Shown here piece by piece: positions 55,548-57,928 of a stretch of 57,928 nt of DNA. The stretch covers positions 1 to 57,928 of IMG/VR virus record IMGVR_UViG_3300009002_000002; one strand, given 5' to 3'. The first letter of the stretch is position 1. Each line of letters opens with the position of its first letter. This DNA comes from a virus. The notes below the pieces were generated by a model. It saw only the letters and a program-made list of their open reading frames with translations, searched no databases and was not told the origin of the DNA. A program made the translations under genes and the position numbers.

Positions 55548-56872
55548 GATAAGCCACCCTTTGTAATCAATACAGATTGCTTATACTCATCACCAGTAAA
55601 CCTATGGTCAATGTTCATCACAAGATACTTACCACTTCTCTGAGTATCAGTCTCTCTAGTACCCGCTACAGTATTACTAAACTTATATAGGTCAAGGTTA
55701 ATCACCATGCCAGGGTATAATGCAATACGGCCATTGATCTCTATAGTAAAGGCATTCAGATTCATATGATAGTCCACAGCAGGCTTCGTTGTATAGTTCT
55801 CGTAGAAGTGCTGATAAGGCTTATCCAGATCACCTTTATTCTGGCCTATCTGCGGGAAGTCAGTAATCAGTGTCGTAGAAGGTGCCAATGCAGAAGGCAT
55901 ATAGGAATCTATGAACTCTTGAGAGTGTGTTAGCTTTAGGTCCTCTGGTGCCTTGTAATCTTTGTACTCGCTTGTGTAATCATACTGGCGTGAGATACGG
56001 GTCCTGTTCAGTATATCAAGTTCGGTAACATTACGCCTATAGGCACCACCCTTCATTTCAGCGAATGAGTCTGCCTTCTTGCCATATCGGACATCGTTTA
56101 TGCTCTGTTGCGCTTTCAGCTGGCCTGTGCCTGTGTTGTCATCTAACACACGGTAATTAAAAAATAAGCGATTCCTTTCTTCATTAGATATCCCCTCAAA
56201 ACCGCTGTATTTATCGGTCAGGTACTCGCTCGTACAGAAATAATACTTCTCTCTTGTCTCAAAGAATCTATATAACGAACTCTTATTACTACCACTATAT
56301 GCTCTTCTAGATAAAAATTGCATTGCGGCATCTGGCCTTAGATTAGGTATGACTAAAGTTTGTTCTCCATCTGTTTCTTCTATCTCTATGGCTTTCTTAC
56401 TATCAGAATAATACTCATTAAAGATTGTATTGACCATATCACTGATCTTTTGTTTACCAAATGATCTTTTAATCTCCTTTCTATCAGAGGATAGCTTATC
56501 TACAGTAGTAAAGTCTAGTGTATATTTCATCATTCTATCGTTGACACTGTTCTCTGGTCCTATGTTATCTACTCCATATATGATAAAGTCATAGGTTTTA
56601 GTATCTCCGTAGAAGTCTGACCATGTAATTTGTAATGATTCTTCGCCTCGAATGGGAACATCTTCTAATAGATTGTTGCTTTCATTAACTGTTAGCCTGC
56701 CTGAGATATAGGGACTGTCAATACTCTCTTGAAATGTCCAATTTACCACTACCTTTGTGATGTCTATATAGTCCGCCTGATTCTTTTGACTGGCACTCTC
56801 GACACCTGCAAATAAAGGTCGTACCTTTACTGATACGAGTTTGTGGAATCCCGCTTGGGCTTGTTTAGTCAT
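55544..56872 (-). CDS. 27: Baseplate hub protein gp27-like
   Basis: 442 residues (391 in T4). It forms the trimeric tube-like hub on which gp5 sits, related to gpD/VgrG N-terminal domains. Visible features are TKVVVNWTFQESIDSPYISG and RLTVNESNNLLEDVPIRGEE at the start, KQKISDMVNTIFNEYYSDSK, LIPxxRPxAAMQFLSRRAYS-like NLRPDAAMQFLSRRAYS, and the end SGKYLVMNIDHRFTGDEYKQ, a classic gp27 finish. The start overlaps gp53 by 8 nt. It is followed by the tiny membrane frame and gp5, making a hub operon. Confidence 0.88.
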   Translation of the reverse strand: MTKQAQAGFHKLVSVKVRPLFAGVESASQKNQADYIDITKVVVNWTFQESIDSPYISGRLTVNESNNLLEDVPIRGEESLQITWSDFYGDTKTYDFIIYGVDNIGPENSVNDRMMKYTLDFTTVDKLSSDRKEIKRSFGKQKISDMVNTIFNEYYSDSKKAIEIEETDGEQTLVIPNLRPDAAMQFLSRRAYSGSNKSSLYRFFETREKYYFCTSEYLTDKYSGFEGISNEERNRLFFNYRVLDDNTGTGQLKAQQSINDVRYGKKADSFAEMKGGAYRRNVTELDILNRTRISRQYDYTSEYKDYKAPEDLKLTHSQEFIDSYMPSALAPSTTLITDFPQIGQNKGDLDKPYQHFYENYTTKPAVDYHMNLNAFTIEINGRIALYPGMVINLDLYKFSNTVAGTRETDTQRSGKYLVMNIDHRFTGDEYKQSVLITKGGLS

Positions 56873-57422
56873 GCAATACTCTTTCTAATTGATCAGTAAT
56901 TGTCGGCAATAAGGCTTTATTTACGAGGACTATCTGGCGGCGGCTCTCGTTGAGTGCGAATTCATAGTCATATACACGGACTGGGTAGTATTCTGCTTTC
57001 TCTGTTGTTGAGGAATTAAGGTACGAGGCACGATTTAAAGTAATATTTGGATCGGAATGCGACTGATAGTGTATAATATTTGCACCGATGGTACTATTTT
57101 TTGTCCACTCAAGAACTGCATCACCTGTTGTACCTGCTTGAGTAGCATAATGTACTTTAATATATGCATCTAAATCTTTTTCTGTCTTAGGCCATTGTGT
57201 ATATGGATCAACAATATTGTTTGATGATAGTACCAGCCATGCATAGTCAACTGAGTCGTAGTAATAAAATGCTACATCTTCGGGCTTCTCACCCTCCTCA
57301 ACTGTATAATTCATATATGCAAGCGCAGAAGCCTTGACTAAAGTATCGAGTTGAGCCTTACGAGTGATATCAAGGACTGTTTTACCCTTAAATTCAGTTG
57401 TAGGAAACTTTGAGAAATACAT
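56865..57422 (-). CDS. 53: Baseplate wedge protein gp53
   Basis: 185 residues from ATG 57422, preferred because GGAG lies 7 nt upstream; a GTG four codons earlier (57434) lies inside the previous gene. T4 gp53 has 196 residues. The characteristic core is EKPEDVAFYYYDSVDYAWLV followed by LSSNNIVDPYTQWPKTEKDL, equivalent to the RPEELA...LYWVLL...N.DPYYGW segment of T4. It binds gp6/gp25 in the wedge. It overlaps the gp27-like start by 8 nt. Confidence 0.93.
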   Translation of the reverse strand: MYFSKFPTTEFKGKTVLDITRKAQLDTLVKASALAYMNYTVEEGEKPEDVAFYYYDSVDYAWLVLSSNNIVDPYTQWPKTEKDLDAYIKVHYATQAGTTGDAVLEWTKNSTIGANIIHYQSHSDPNITLNRASYLNSSTTEKAEYYPVRVYDYEFALNESRRQIVLVNKALLPTITDQLERVLHD

Positions 57423-57423
57423 A

Positions 57424-57915
57424 TTATGCTCCACCCTGGGTAAATGTTACGCCTTCAATGCCTGAAACACCAGTAGAAATCTGAGTATCAGTAAATCCTT
57501 GGGCTTTTAATTCAGCTATTGTCGCTACTCTCGTTTCAATAGCACCACTTGCTAATGTTTTTGTGATAGTAACCTCATCACTTGAAGGATTAGGACTATC
57601 AATAGGTTGAAAACCCGTAGGAGTATTCACTATAGACGCATCATATTCAGGTGTTTCTCCATCAGACTGAAGATTACTTGTTATAGCAGAGTCTAATTTC
57701 TCGCTGATTGCTTCTTCTAATAGATCAGATGGTGCATTATCGTCAGCAGTATGAATAAATGCCTCATTTAATGTCATTGTAATACGCATCGCAGAAGATT
57801 TACAAACTATTTGAATTGCAATTCCGTTTGGCGTATAATCTACACTAAATTGTGAGGTCATAGAGGACTTAAATCTTAAATAATATGCATAGTCTACACC
57901 ACATAAAAAAAACAT
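57424..57915 (-). CDS. Hypothetical protein upstream of gp53 (start uncertain)
   Basis: 163 residues if read from ATG 57915, but the frame stays open to the window edge, so the true start may lie outside or at ATG 57861 (145 residues, MTSQFSVDYTPNGIAIQIVC). Neither visible ATG has a clear ribosome site. The protein has a short beta N-domain, an acidic helix SDLLEEAISEKLDSAI and a C-terminal LASGAIETRVATIAELKAQG segment followed by FTDTQI. I do not recognise it. It ends 1 nt before gp53, so it belongs to the same operon, probably a baseplate or head-completion component. Confidence 0.6.
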   Translation of the reverse strand: MFFLCGVDYAYYLRFKSSMTSQFSVDYTPNGIAIQIVCKSSAMRITMTLNEAFIHTADDNAPSDLLEEAISEKLDSAITSNLQSDGETPEYDASIVNTPTGFQPIDSPNPSSDEVTITKTLASGAIETRVATIAELKAQGFTDTQISTGVSGIEGVTFTQGGA

Positions 57916-57928
57916 ACAAAACGCTGGA

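Noticed and set aside
1-57928. tRNA genes, CRISPR arrays, transposons, integrases, toxin-antitoxin or defence genes
   Set aside because: None seen; the window is filled by virion genes with no gene-free stretch over 100 bases.

Overview
This window is a virion-structure region of a tailed, contractile phage of the T4-like (marine T4 superfamily) type. Gene order and recognisable sequences match the T4 head-neck-sheath block: gp13-14-15-16-17-18-19-20-67-(68-like)-21-22-23, read right to left. A baseplate and fibre block lies upstream of it: gp53, a gp27-like hub, gp5, a large hub/lysin-like protein, gp25, gp6, a very large wedge-type protein, a YHYH-family protein, gp8 and a DUF4815 protein. 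The DNA is AT-rich. Several proteins (DUF4815, the YHYH protein, the RYQPGR family, fibre anchors of the NLSDL type) are ones I associate with marine cyanophages and pelagiphages. I infer a marine host, but the window does not identify it.

Layout: 1-5829 is the capsid block (partial major capsid gp23, scaffold gp22, protease gp21, core proteins, portal gp20, tube gp19). 5862-13327 holds sheath gp18, terminase gp17/gp16 and neck/tail-completion gp15/gp14/gp13. 13378-14891 carries two small structural genes. 14965-18522 is the only plus-strand gene, a 1185-residue fibre-like protein, fired from a palindromic divergent late promoter and colliding tail to tail with the minus-strand operon. 18519-36487 is an adhesin/fibre cassette: a 384-aa protein, a leucine-rich-repeat protein, two tandem paralogues, a beta-helix spike, a collar-type fibre and a 63-aa coiled coil. 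36484-57915 is the baseplate block.

Minus-strand genes are tightly packed, with ATGA and TAATG stop/start overlaps. Late-promoter boxes (TATAAATA and one-base variants) lie 20-55 nt ahead of gp23, gp22, gp67, gp19, gp18, gp13, gp6, gp25 and the 136-aa gene, so this is one late-expressed set. No gene-free stretch exceeds 100 bases, and I see no tRNA, CRISPR, transposon, integrase or defence locus.

The most unusual points are: a hidden 26-codon membrane peptide fitted exactly between the hub genes; a perfect 16-bp palindrome holding two overlapping opposed late promoters; dispersed beta-type modules inserted into at least eight virion proteins, including gp15 and probably gp18; a plant-type leucine-rich-repeat adhesin; a dockerin-like calcium loop splitting one module; and a degenerate M15-peptidase-like domain in a baseplate protein next to a gp5 that lacks lysozyme.
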